A stretch of DNA of 26,606 nucleotides from DASUZD01 sp036377055 (GCA_036377055.1 DASUZD010000014.1:1-26606), one strand, 5' to 3'; positions 1-7,324 are shown, numbered from the stretch's first letter. Notes: a model not told the origin generated them from the sequence alone. Program-made: numbers and translations.

Positions 1-865
1 CGGCGATCGCTCGGTAGATCTCGCGGAAGAGGTTCGCGAACGCGTCTCCGTAGCCCTCGGCGTGACCGGCCGGGAAACGGGCGAGGGGGCTCGTCGCCGG
101 ATCCTTGAGCACGAGCTCGGTCGGCCGCTCCGCGTGGCGATGGAGAAGCTCGTCCGGGCGCTCCTGGTCCCACGAGAGACCCCCGCGCGAGCCCTCGCAC
201 TCGAACAGGAGCTGGTTCTTCCGCCCAGCGGCGCCGGCCGACAAGAGGAGCGAGCCGCTGACGTCGTTCTCGAGGCGAAGGAGGAGAGCCGCGTAGTCCT
301 CGAGCGGCTGGCCGCGGAACTGCGCTAGCACCTCGAGCACCCGCAGGCCGGTGACGTGCCCCGCGAGGTCGAGCCAGTGCGTACCGAGGTCGGCGACGAC
401 GTACGAGGGGCCGGACGACTCGGGCCGCGTCCGCCAGCCGGCGTCGCCGTGGAGCACGTCGTCGCAGAGGTACCGCCCGTGGACGACGCGCACGTCGCCG
501 AGCTCGCCGGCCCCGACGGCGGCGCGCATCCGGTCGACGAGCGGGTAGCCGCGTACGTGGTAGCAGGTCGCGCCCACGAGGCCGGCGTGCGCGGCGGCCT
601 CGACCATCCGCACGCTCTCCTCGCTCGTGACCGCGAGCGGCTTCTCGCAGACGACGTGGATCCCGCGCTCGAGCGCGGCCAGCGCCTGCTCGGCGTGCAG
701 CGCGTTCGGCGTGCAGACGTGGAGGACGTCGGGTCGCGCCGCGTCGAGCATCGCTCCGAGGTCGTCGTCGCGCCCCCACACCCCGACGAGCTCGACCCGA
801 AGCTGCGCCAGCGCGCTCGCGTGGACGCGCGATACGAACCCGCCGCCGACGATCCCCGCCCTCAC
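1..865 (-). CDS. Gfo/Idh/MocA family oxidoreductase, partial at left edge
   Basis: Predicted NAD(P)-dependent sugar or cyclitol dehydrogenase; the reading frame runs off the left edge, so the C-terminus is missing. Reading the minus strand from GTG at 865 gives about 288 residues. They include an N-terminal dinucleotide-binding motif GIVGGGFVSRVHA, a VLHVCTPNALHAEQAL strand-helix, the family signature VVCEKPLAV and a later GTHWLDLAGH segment. The GTG overlaps the TGA of the upstream oxidoreductase gene by four bases (862-865), so the two are probably translationally coupled. It is the third gene of an aminotransferase/dehydrogenase operon. One oddity is that the Rossmann domain is short: the sequence passes from VWGRDD directly into DLGAMLDAARPDV, without the roughly 15-20 residues that family members usually have there. 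The family is clear; the substrate is unknown. Confidence 0.85.
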   Translation of the reverse strand, partial: MRAGIVGGGFVSRVHASALAQLRVELVGVWGRDDDLGAMLDAARPDVLHVCTPNALHAEQALAALERGIHVVCEKPLAVTSEESVRMVEAAAHAGLVGATCYHVRGYPLVDRMRAAVGAGELGDVRVVHGRYLCDDVLHGDAGWRTRPESSGPSYVVADLGTHWLDLAGHVTGLRVLEVLAQFRGQPLEDYAALLLRLENDVSGSLLLSAGAAGRKNQLLFECEGSRGGLSWDQERPDELLHRHAERPTELVLKDPATSPLARFPAGHAEGYGDAFANLFREIYRAIA

Positions 866-1935
866 CGCGATGCCAGGAACATCCGCGTCAGGACGTCGAT
901 GTCCAGCCGCGCCTGCTCGGGCGGCGTGCGGCACTGGACGCCTTCGGTGACGCAGGCATGGAAATGCAAGAGCTCGCGGGCGAAGCTCTCCTCGTAGCGC
1001 TCCGCCACGTGAGCCGCGCGGCCGTCGCTCGTCCAGATCCGCTCGTAGCGCGTCGGCGACTGCTTCAGCCACGGCGACGGGAATGTGAGCCGCTGGACGC
1101 CGTCGTCGAACATGAACGCGACCGACTCGCGGTACTCCCAGACGTCGAGGAGCTGGATCCACGCGCTGTCCCAACGAGCGCCGTTCGCGAGCCGCGCCGA
1201 GCCGCTCACCGCCCTTCCGCCCGCCCACCACGCGCCGCCGACAACCTCCGCCGGCAGGGGCTGGCCGAGCCGCTCGAGCACGCCGTGGACGAGGTTCACG
1301 TCGTGGACGAGCGAGCCGAGGAACGCCTCCGAGAACGCCATGACGACGTCCGGCGAGCCGTCGCCCACCGCCGCCTCGACCTGATCGCTCTCGGCGCGCC
1401 GCGTCGCCTCGATCACCTCGCGCGGCACCTCGCCGCGCACGATCTCGCCCTGCGTGAAGAACGGCGCGAACTCCGGGTCGTTGACGACGACCGAGACGTA
1501 GCGAAGCCCTGACGCCGCCGCCGGCAGCTCCTCCAGCAGCAGCTCATAGGCGGGGTCGAAGCGCTTCATGTACCCGACCTGCACGACCTTCGCGGCCCGG
1601 TCGCGCGCGGCCACGATCGCGTCCGCATCGGCGAGGGTGATGCACATCGGCTTCTCGACGAAGACGTGCAGGCCCGCGTCGAGCGCGGCCAACACGACCT
1701 CGGCATGCGTGCCCGCTGGCGAGCAGATGACCACCGCGTCGACGCCGTCCGCGTCGAGCAGCTCGCGGTAGTCCGCGCAGGTCGCGGGAATCGCGTAGCG
1801 CGCGGCGAGCGCTTCGCGCACCGTCTCCCCCGGCTCGACGAGCGCGGCAAGCTCGAACCGATCGCGGAACTGCGCCAGATACGGGAGGTGCTCGGCCTGG
1901 GCGACGAGACCGCCGCCCACGACCGCCACCCGCAC
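862..1935 (-). CDS. Gfo/Idh/MocA family oxidoreductase
   Basis: Predicted NAD(P)-dependent oxidoreductase of the glucose-fructose oxidoreductase/inositol dehydrogenase family, 357 residues from GTG at 1935. It starts straight into the nucleotide-binding strand (VAVVGGGLVAQAEHLPYL). It has the dehydrogenase signature VFVEKPMCITL near residue 95 and a histidine-bearing segment VHDVNLVHGVL in the second half. The GTG lies two bases after the stop of the upstream aminotransferase, so the pair is probably coupled. A TTG two codons upstream is an alternative start. The neighbours suggest that the two oxidoreductases and the aminotransferase act in sequence on a keto-sugar or keto-cyclitol, for example oxidation followed by transamination. 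That pathway is inferred from context only. Confidence 0.88.
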   Translation of the reverse strand: MRVAVVGGGLVAQAEHLPYLAQFRDRFELAALVEPGETVREALAARYAIPATCADYRELLDADGVDAVVICSPAGTHAEVVLAALDAGLHVFVEKPMCITLADADAIVAARDRAAKVVQVGYMKRFDPAYELLLEELPAAASGLRYVSVVVNDPEFAPFFTQGEIVRGEVPREVIEATRRAESDQVEAAVGDGSPDVVMAFSEAFLGSLVHDVNLVHGVLERLGQPLPAEVVGGAWWAGGRAVSGSARLANGARWDSAWIQLLDVWEYRESVAFMFDDGVQRLTFPSPWLKQSPTRYERIWTSDGRAAHVAERYEESFARELLHFHACVTEGVQCRTPPEQARLDIDVLTRMFLASR

Positions 1936-1937
1936 CC

Positions 1938-3164
1938 TCAATCGAGCACCTGCGTCGCGACCTTCGTCAGCGCGAGCTCGATCTCGGCGAGGTCCTCCTC
2001 GTCGTTCAGCGGCGAGAGGTCGAGGTGGATCGTCCGCTCGAGCAGCTCTAGCGTGCGCGGGCACTCCGGCGGCGCGATCCGGTCCAGGACCGGCTTCCAG
2101 TATGGAAAGACGTGCAGGTCGACGACGTCAGGCGAGTAGATCTGCGTCGCGGCGACACCCTCGGCCCGCAGCGCGTCGACCGCCTCGCGCGCGAGCGCGG
2201 CCCTCTCGGCGAACGCGATCAGGGCGATTCCCGCGTCGCCGTCGGCGTCGTTCGCCCGCCGGAGCGTGAGGCCCGGGAGCTCCGCCACGTGCGCGCTGAC
2301 CCGGCGATGAGCCGCACGCATCCGCTCGAGCAACCCGTCGAGCCGCCGCAGCTGGACGCGCGCGACGGCGGCCGTCAGCTCCGAGGCGCGGAAGTTCCAG
2401 CCGGGAAAGCGCGGGAGCCCCTCGCCGCGCCGTACCGGACCGGCGCAGTCGTGGACGTCGATCGCGAGGTCGTACAAGTCGTCGCGATCGGTGATCAGCA
2501 CCCCGCCTTCGCCGGTCGTGATGATCTTGTTGAACTGGAGGCTGAAGGCGCCCGCATCGCCGAACGTCCCGAGCCGCCGCCCCTCGAACGACGCCCCGGC
2601 CGACTGGCAGACGTCCTCGACGAGCACAAGTCCATGCTCCCGAGCGAGCGCGGCGAGGGCGCCCACGTCGGCCGGCGCGCCGCGCATGTGCACGGGGAGG
2701 ATCGCGCGTGTCCGCGGGGTGATTCGTGCGGCTGCGTCCGCCGGATCGAGCGTCAGCGACTCGTCGATCTCCGCGAGCACCGGCACGGCTCCGGAAGCGA
2801 GCACGGCGTTCGGAGTCGCGTTCCACGTATAGGCGGGGACGATCACCTCGTCGCCCGGACCGACGCCCGCGCCGATCAGCCCGCAGATGAGCGCCGACGA
2901 GCCGGCGTTGACGCAGAGCGCGTGGCGCGCTCCGAAGTGCTGCGCGAACTCCCGCTCGAAGGCGTCAACCTCGCCTGGTCCGTCGCCGACGCCGTAGTAG
3001 CGGAAGAGGTTGCGGCTGCGAACGACGCGCTCGAGCGCCGCCAGCTCCTCGTCCCCCACCTCCATCCCGCCCGGGAACATCGGCTGCTCCGGACGTGTCC
3101 GCGCCGGCGTGCCGCCGTCGCGCGCGAGGCGCATCGCGGCGGCGGTTCGAGGCTCGATCGCCAT
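1938..3164 (-). CDS. DegT/DnrJ/EryC1/StrS family aminotransferase
   Basis: Predicted PLP-dependent sugar or cyclitol aminotransferase, about 408 residues, the usual length for the family. Visible motifs in order are HALCVNAGSSALICGL (cofactor phosphate region), GDEVIVPAYTWNATPNAVL, VEDVCQSAGASFEG (the aspartate pairs with the pyridine nitrogen), and FSLQFNKIITTGEGG, whose lysine should form the Schiff base. The ATG at 3164 was chosen because upstream in-frame sequence reads as low-complexity arginine/serine-rich noise. It is the first gene of a minus-strand operon with two oxidoreductases, divergent from the DUF2278 gene across about 60 bases. It most likely makes an amino sugar or aminocyclitol; the exact substrate cannot be read from sequence. 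Confidence 0.9.
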   Translation of the reverse strand: MAIEPRTAAAMRLARDGGTPARTRPEQPMFPGGMEVGDEELAALERVVRSRNLFRYYGVGDGPGEVDAFEREFAQHFGARHALCVNAGSSALICGLIGAGVGPGDEVIVPAYTWNATPNAVLASGAVPVLAEIDESLTLDPADAAARITPRTRAILPVHMRGAPADVGALAALAREHGLVLVEDVCQSAGASFEGRRLGTFGDAGAFSLQFNKIITTGEGGVLITDRDDLYDLAIDVHDCAGPVRRGEGLPRFPGWNFRASELTAAVARVQLRRLDGLLERMRAAHRRVSAHVAELPGLTLRRANDADGDAGIALIAFAERAALAREAVDALRAEGVAATQIYSPDVVDLHVFPYWKPVLDRIAPPECPRTLELLERTIHLDLSPLNDEEDLAEIELALTKVATQVLD

Positions 3165-3200
3165 CGCAGCCGATTCTTTCACGACGGCCGCTTGACAACA

Positions 3201-3214
3201 GGCACTCGGGGTGC
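3201..3214 (+). promoter_or_regulatory. Possible weak sigma-54 or sigma-70 promoter of the DUF2278 gene
   Basis: GGCACTCGGGGTGC has the sigma-54 GG-N10-GC spacing (GG 3201-3202, GC 3213-3214), but the preceding base is A and the -12 element lacks TT. Matches this loose are expected about once per strand by chance in a window this rich in GC. A perfect TTGACA (-35-like) lies at 3192-3197, without a good -10. In either case transcription would begin at about 3226-3227, making the downstream GTG nearly leaderless. Confidence 0.3.
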
Positions 3215-3226
3215 GAGCGTCGGCCG

Positions 3227-3877
3227 GTGCTGCCCGACTATGGCGTGCTCGTCGGCACGCTCGACCACTTCGCGCGCGAGGACCCGACCGACTTCGGGAC
3301 CTACTACCACGGGAAGCTGTACGTCCAGACGCCGAACGGCCTCTACGAAGGCGCGGTCGACGTCGCCACGCCATCGGGGATCAAGGTGCAGTACCGCTCG
3401 CTGCCCTCGCTCGACCGCAGCCTGTTTCCGCTCGGCGGCCTCTCGGCGGGCTGGCACCAGCTCCAGCGGAACTCCACCTCTGGCGCGCTCGACTACGTCC
3501 GCAACCCGCTCCTCCATCCGCGCGTCGGCTGCATGACCGTCGTCTTCAGCCCGATCCTCGACCTGCTCCGGCGGATGTTCAACGCGCTGCTCGAGCGCTG
3601 GGTCGACAGCACGGGCGACAACGCACTCGACGAGCTCGAGAAGGCGCTCCAGGGAAGCTCGCGTCTATTCGTCTTCGGCGCGCCGTACACGCACGGGCTC
3701 GGCGTCCACGACATCCACATGAACCAGGGCGACCCGCCCGGGATCCACCAACCGTCCGACGGCATCTGGCAGGACGGCGGGACGCTGATCGAGCACCCGG
3801 ACGGGCGGCTGGCGGCGTTCCTGACGAAGTTCGAGACGCAGACGCTGAACACGAACGACCAGGGCCTGCCCGCGTAG
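3227..3877 (+). CDS. DUF2278 family protein (YukJ-like)
   Basis: A 216-residue protein matching the DUF2278/YukJ family, whose function is not known. The start is set at GTG 3227 because the product then begins LPDYGVLVG, the usual family N-terminus. The hallmark segments GLGVHDIHMNQGDPPG and PSDGIWQDGGTLIEH sit in the C-terminal half, around residues 160-195. No signal peptide or membrane segment is seen, so it is probably cytoplasmic. No ribosome binding site is evident, and a promoter just upstream could give a leaderless message. It ends 11 bases before the perfect sigma-54 promoter of rpoN and is co-oriented with the sigma-54 island. Whether it belongs to that system is unclear. Confidence 0.85.
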   Translation: MLPDYGVLVGTLDHFAREDPTDFGTYYHGKLYVQTPNGLYEGAVDVATPSGIKVQYRSLPSLDRSLFPLGGLSAGWHQLQRNSTSGALDYVRNPLLHPRVGCMTVVFSPILDLLRRMFNALLERWVDSTGDNALDELEKALQGSSRLFVFGAPYTHGLGVHDIHMNQGDPPGIHQPSDGIWQDGGTLIEHPDGRLAAFLTKFETQTLNTNDQGLPA

Positions 3878-3888
3878 GAGGGTCTCGT

Positions 3889-3904
3889 TGGCACGGGTCT
3901 TGCA
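3889..3904 (+). promoter_or_regulatory. Perfect sigma-54 (-24/-12) promoter of rpoN
   Basis: TGGCACGGGTCTTGCA matches the sigma-54 consensus TGGCAC-N5-TTGCA exactly, with GG at 3890-3891 and GC at 3902-3903 (N10 spacing). A chance full match is very unlikely in this window (well under 0.01 expected per strand by base composition). Transcription should start near 3915, some 40 bases before the probable rpoN start, which implies that RpoN drives its own gene. Confidence 0.88.
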
Positions 3905-3923
3905 GCGGAGGCCCGAAGACGAG

Positions 3924-3959
3924 ATGCTCGGCCCAGTCGATCCTCGGGAGCGCTTCTGA
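3924..3959 (+). CDS. Possible 11-codon leader ORF before rpoN
   Basis: An ATG at 3924 opens MLGPVDPRERF and stops at TGA 3957-3959. The stop overlaps the proposed CTG start of rpoN (cTGA, 3956-3959), in the manner of the ATGA couplings elsewhere in the window. Its only purine-rich site (CGGAGG, 3906-3911) would lie upstream of the predicted +1 at about 3915, so it would have to be translated as a near-leaderless message. It may instead be the true N-terminus of rpoN separated by a sequencing frameshift. Low confidence that it is a real gene. Confidence 0.25.
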   Translation: MLGPVDPRERF

Positions 3960-5260
3960 CAGCAACGCTCGCGCTGGAGCTGACGCCGCGCCTCGAGCTG
4001 CGCGCGTCGCCGGACCTGCTCGCGTACGCAGAGCTGCTCGCCCTCCCGGCCGTCGAGCTCGAGCACGTGGTCGAGCAGGAGCTCGCGCAGAACCCTGCGC
4101 TCGACCGACTCGAGGAGGCCGTCTGTCCGTTCTGCGGAGAGCCTGTCGCCGGCGCTCGCTGCCTCCTCTGCCGCCAGCCGGCCGCGCGACCGGACACGGA
4201 GCCCGCGGAGGCCGGGGCGATGCCGGCCCAGCTGACGGCGGCGGAGCTCCTGCTCGAGGACCTTCGCCCGCTGCTGCCTCCCCGGCGGCAGCGGATTCTC
4301 GAGTACCTCGTCGGCTGTCTCGACGAGCGCGGTTTCCTCGACGCGACGCCGGAGGAGGTCGCCGTGCGCCTCGACTGTGGCCGTGCCGAGGTCGACGCGG
4401 TGCTCGAGGTGTTACGGCGCGAGGGACCGCCCGGCGTCGCCGCCTCCGGCCTCCGCGACTCCCTGCTGCTCCAGCTCGAGCGGCTGCCGGACGACGATCT
4501 AGTCGCGCTCGCGCGAGCCATCGTCGCCGACCATCTCGAGGAGCTCGCGGCCGGCCGGCTCCGAGCGATCGCCGCCGCGCTCGGCGTCGAGCACGACGAG
4601 GTCGCGGCCGCGGCCGACCTGATCCGGACGCGCCTGCGTCCCTCGGCGATGCCCGACCCCCCGAACGCGGCCTCCCCCGCGCTTCCGGACGTGATCGTCC
4701 GTCGTGCCGACGACGCCGTGCCGCGCTTCGTCATCGAGCTCGTGGAGCCGCGCAGGCTTCGGCTCTCGGTCTCGCCGGAGTACGCGCACCTCGACGCGCA
4801 CGCGCTGGATGCCGACACCCGCGCCGCGGTCGACTGGCAGCTCGCGTCGGCGCGGGCGTTCCTGCATCGACTCGACCGGCGATGGAAGACGATGCGCGCG
4901 ATCGCGGAGGTTGTCGTCGAGCGCCAGCACGAGTTTCTCCTTCGCGGGCCGCGGTTCGCCGCTCCGCTCACGCGTGCGGACGTCGCGGCGGAGGTCGGCG
5001 TGCACGAGTCGACGGTCAGCCGCGCGACCGCGGGCCGCTACGTCCTGCTTCCGAACGGCCGCCTCGTGCCGTTCTCGCGCTTCTTCGACGCGGCGCAGGC
5101 GCCGTGCGCGGCCCTCGCGCAGCTCGTCGCCGACGAGACCGCTCCGCGCTCCGACTCCGAGCTCGCCGACGACCTCCTCGAGCTCGGCTTCCGCGTCGCG
5201 CGCCGCACCGTCGCGAAGTACCGCACGCGGCTCGGGATCGCGCCCCACACCGAGCGGTAG
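3956..5260 (+). CDS. rpoN: RNA polymerase sigma-54 factor RpoN
   Basis: Sigma-54 binds core RNA polymerase and recognises -24/-12 promoters, needing an AAA+ activator to open DNA. About 434 residues from CTG 3956. Region I is visible as LTPRLELRASPDLLAYAELL and VVEQELAQNPALD. A core-binding region follows, then the helix-turn-helix around TRADVAAEVGVHESTVSR and the RpoN box ARRTVAKYR near the C-terminus. No ATG, GTG or TTG precedes region I in frame. CTG 3956 has GGGAG five bases upstream; the first GTG (4067) would delete most of region I, which is essential for activator response, so I reject it. Unusually, the region I-II linker carries CPFCGEPVAGARCLLC, a zinc-ribbon-like pair of CxxC motifs. 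Identity is firm; the start is uncertain. Confidence 0.93.
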   Translation: MTATLALELTPRLELRASPDLLAYAELLALPAVELEHVVEQELAQNPALDRLEEAVCPFCGEPVAGARCLLCRQPAARPDTEPAEAGAMPAQLTAAELLLEDLRPLLPPRRQRILEYLVGCLDERGFLDATPEEVAVRLDCGRAEVDAVLEVLRREGPPGVAASGLRDSLLLQLERLPDDDLVALARAIVADHLEELAAGRLRAIAAALGVEHDEVAAAADLIRTRLRPSAMPDPPNAASPALPDVIVRRADDAVPRFVIELVEPRRLRLSVSPEYAHLDAHALDADTRAAVDWQLASARAFLHRLDRRWKTMRAIAEVVVERQHEFLLRGPRFAAPLTRADVAAEVGVHESTVSRATAGRYVLLPNGRLVPFSRFFDAAQAPCAALAQLVADETAPRSDSELADDLLELGFRVARRTVAKYRTRLGIAPHTER

Positions 5261-5339
5261 AGCGAAGTCGCGTTCGCCGCGAGCGCGGGCGCGGCGAAGG
5301 GTCGTTCGCGAAAACGCGCGCCGCGACCCGCGACACACC

Positions 5340-5355
5340 TGGCACGCCTCGTGCA
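5340..5355 (+). promoter_or_regulatory. Sigma-54 (-24/-12) promoter of the seven-gene operon
   Basis: TGGCACGCCTCGTGCA matches the sigma-54 consensus with one substitution (GTGCA for TTGCA) and the correct GG-N10-GC spacing (GG 5341-5342, GC 5353-5354). Predicted +1 is near 5366. A strong ribosome site AGGAGG (5384-5389) follows, then ATG at 5395, a compact and sensible arrangement. A palindrome TTCGCGAA at 5305-5312 lies upstream and could be part of an activator site, although sigma-54 activator sites usually lie further away. Confidence 0.85.
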
Positions 5356-5394
5356 GGAAGTGCGGCAAGGGACGCAATCGCGCAGGAGGCGACG

Positions 5395-7278
5395 ATGCAC
5401 GACATCGACCGAACGCAGCTGGAGCTCGAGGAGGAGGCCTTCGAGCTCGGATACGAGCAAGAGCACGAGCAGTTCCTCGGCGACATCATCGGTGCGGTCG
5501 TAGGCCGCGAGCTCGAGGTTCCGCTGAACGAGACGCTCGAGATGGAGCTCGCCTCCGAGCTCCTCGAGGTGTCGAGCGAGCAGGAGTTCGAACAGTTTCT
5601 CGGCAACGTCTTCTCGAGCGTCGGCAACGCCGTCGGCTCGTTCGTCCGCTCCGACACCGGCCAGGCGCTCGGCGGGATCCTCAAGGACGCCGCGAAGCAG
5701 GCGCTGCCGGTCGTCGGTCGCGCCATCGGCGAGAAGATCGCGCCGGGCCGCGGCGGCGAGTGGGGCGGCCGGCTCGGGCAGGCCGCGGGCTCGCTGCTCG
5801 GGCTCGAGCTCGAAGGCCTGAGCCCGCAGGACCAGGAGTTCGAGGCGGCGCGGCAGTTCGTCCGCTTTGCCTCGGCGGCGACACACCAGGCCGCGCTCGC
5901 TCCGCCGACGATCTCACCCGACACCGCTGCACACGCGGCGGCTGTGGCGGCGGCGCACCGGTTCGCGCCGGGCATCGCGCACGAGATCCGCGGCGGTGGG
6001 CGGCCGGCGCCGCGCGCCGCCCAGCGACCGGCACAGCGACCGGCGCAGCGGCCGCAGGCGCGTCCGGGCGGCCAACGGCCGGGCGGCTACGGCCGGCCCG
6101 CCGCGGGACGGCCCGCCGCGGGACGGCCCGCGGCGGGACGGCCCCGAGCCGGCGCGTCGCGCCCGGGCGCAGGCCGACCGGCCTACGGGCGTCGTCCGAC
6201 CCCCGGGCAGCGCCCAGGCCAGCGGCCGCAGTACCGCCAGCGCCCGCGCTACGGGCAGCGCCCCGGCGCCGCGGCGCGGCGGCCCGGAGCCCGGCTCAGG
6301 CCGGGCCAGCGCCCGCCGACAGCACGCATGCGGCTGCCGCGGACCGGCTATCGGCCCCGGCCGGGCTACCGGCCGCGCCCCGGTTACCGGCCGCGCCCCG
6401 GCTTCCGGCCGAGGCCGCAGGTCAGAGGCCGGGCCTGGCCGCGCTACCGGCCCCAGGGCTACTGGCGCGGGCGCCCGTGGTACGGCCGCTACCGCCAGCC
6501 GCCCGCGACGCCTGGCGCCGGCGCGCGCCCGGGCGTGCGGCCGTGGTGGTGGTACCGCGGTTACAGGCAGCCGCCCGCCGGCCAGCCGTGGTGGTACGGC
6601 GGAGCTCCCGGAGTCGGGATTCCGTACGGCGTCCCCTACGGCGGCCCCGAGGACACGGGCGCACCGCCCGACATCGCCGAGCCGGGGGCTCCCGGCGGGC
6701 CGCCGATGCCTGGCTTTCCGTCCGCCCCAGGCGCTCCAGGCGCTCCCGGTGGCGGGCCCGAGGACGTCGACGACACGATCCCGATCGACTGGTCGCAGTT
6801 CCGCGCCTTCCTCGGCGATCGGCCGCCGACGCCGCCACCGGGCGCCCCGGGACAGTGGGTGTACCGCGGTCGTCGGCACCGCCGCCGCCGCTGGGCCTGG
6901 ATCCCGAGTCCAGGAGCGAAGCCGTTCTGGTGGCCGCCGCTCCAGTCGTTCTTCGCGGGCGGTGAAGAAGGCGGCGCACCGGGTGGGAACGGCGGAGCGC
7001 CGCAGGCGCCCGCGCCCGGACCGGCCGCAGGCTTCGGGCCGGGAGCAGGCTTCGGGCCGGAGCCACCGGCGCCGGCAGGTCAGGAGCCGTCGGGCTTCGG
7101 GCCTCAGCCGGGAGCGTTCGGACCCGGTCCCGAGGCCGCACCGGGCGGGAACGGCGGCGCCCCAGGCGGGAACGGCGGCGCGCCCGGCGGGAACGGCGGC
7201 GCGGCTGGCGCGGCCGGACCTGAGCAGGGACCCCCGAACGGCGCTCCCGCCGAAGGCGGTGCGGGCGAGTTGTGGTGA
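5395..7278 (+). CDS. Acidic-head, glycine-zipper, RPG-rich repeat protein (unrecognised)
   Basis: I do not recognise a named family. The 627-residue protein has four zones. Residues 1-65 are acidic, with two copies of an EQE(H/F)EQFLG motif at about 22-29 and 63-70. Residues about 71-150 are a glycine/alanine-rich amphipathic zone (SSVGNAVGSF, KQALPVVGRAIGEKIAPG) followed by a helical QEFEAARQFVRFA segment. Residues about 200-400 are arginine/proline/glycine-rich, with RPAAG and YRPRPG tandem repeats. The tail is proline/glycine-rich with PGGNGGA repeats and ends GELW. Residues 49-190 are clearly homologous to the next gene's product. ATG 5395 has a strong AGGAGG site. It is the first gene after the sigma-54 promoter. 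It could be an exported structural protein, matrix component or precursor; no classical signal peptide is visible. Confidence 0.8.
   Translation: MHDIDRTQLELEEEAFELGYEQEHEQFLGDIIGAVVGRELEVPLNETLEMELASELLEVSSEQEFEQFLGNVFSSVGNAVGSFVRSDTGQALGGILKDAAKQALPVVGRAIGEKIAPGRGGEWGGRLGQAAGSLLGLELEGLSPQDQEFEAARQFVRFASAATHQAALAPPTISPDTAAHAAAVAAAHRFAPGIAHEIRGGGRPAPRAAQRPAQRPAQRPQARPGGQRPGGYGRPAAGRPAAGRPAAGRPRAGASRPGAGRPAYGRRPTPGQRPGQRPQYRQRPRYGQRPGAAARRPGARLRPGQRPPTARMRLPRTGYRPRPGYRPRPGYRPRPGFRPRPQVRGRAWPRYRPQGYWRGRPWYGRYRQPPATPGAGARPGVRPWWWYRGYRQPPAGQPWWYGGAPGVGIPYGVPYGGPEDTGAPPDIAEPGAPGGPPMPGFPSAPGAPGAPGGGPEDVDDTIPIDWSQFRAFLGDRPPTPPPGAPGQWVYRGRRHRRRRWAWIPSPGAKPFWWPPLQSFFAGGEEGGAPGGNGGAPQAPAPGPAAGFGPGAGFGPEPPAPAGQEPSGFGPQPGAFGPGPEAAPGGNGGAPGGNGGAPGGNGGAAGAAGPEQGPPNGAPAEGGAGELW
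6094..6141 (+). repeat. Tandem repeat encoding RPAAG units
   Basis: About three copies of a 15-base unit (CGGCCCGCCGCGGGA with small changes) lie in frame within the first operon gene and encode RPAAG-RPAAG-RPAAG. The basic repeat begins the arginine/proline/glycine-rich zone. Confidence 0.75.
6346..6417 (+). repeat. Tandem repeat encoding YRPRPG units
   Basis: Four in-frame units of about 18 bases encode YRPRPG three times and then FRPRPQ. The repeats are nearly identical at DNA level, which suggests recent expansion by slippage or recombination. Confidence 0.75.
7141..7203 (+). repeat. 21-base tandem repeat encoding PGGNGGA units
   Basis: Three 21-base units, each carrying GGCGGGAACGGCGGCGC, encode PGGNGGA three times near the C-terminus of the first operon gene. 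A related fourth unit lies upstream near 6980. The composition resembles flexible glycine-rich structural linkers. Confidence 0.8.
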
Positions 7279-7324
7279 GCGACCGACCCGACCGACACCC
7301 GAGCAGCGAGAAAGGAGAAGCACG

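Noticed and set aside
3211..5394. Very long open frame in phase with the first glycine-zipper gene, running through DUF2278 and rpoN
   Set aside because: The upstream part is arginine/proline-rich noise in a shifted frame over two clear genes; the real start is ATG 5395 with a strong ribosome site.
5867..7324. Open frame continuous with the second glycine-zipper gene upstream of ATG 7325
   Set aside because: Reads as low-complexity arginine/proline sequence antiphase to the first gene; ATG 7325 has AAAGGAG and a sensible acidic N-terminus.
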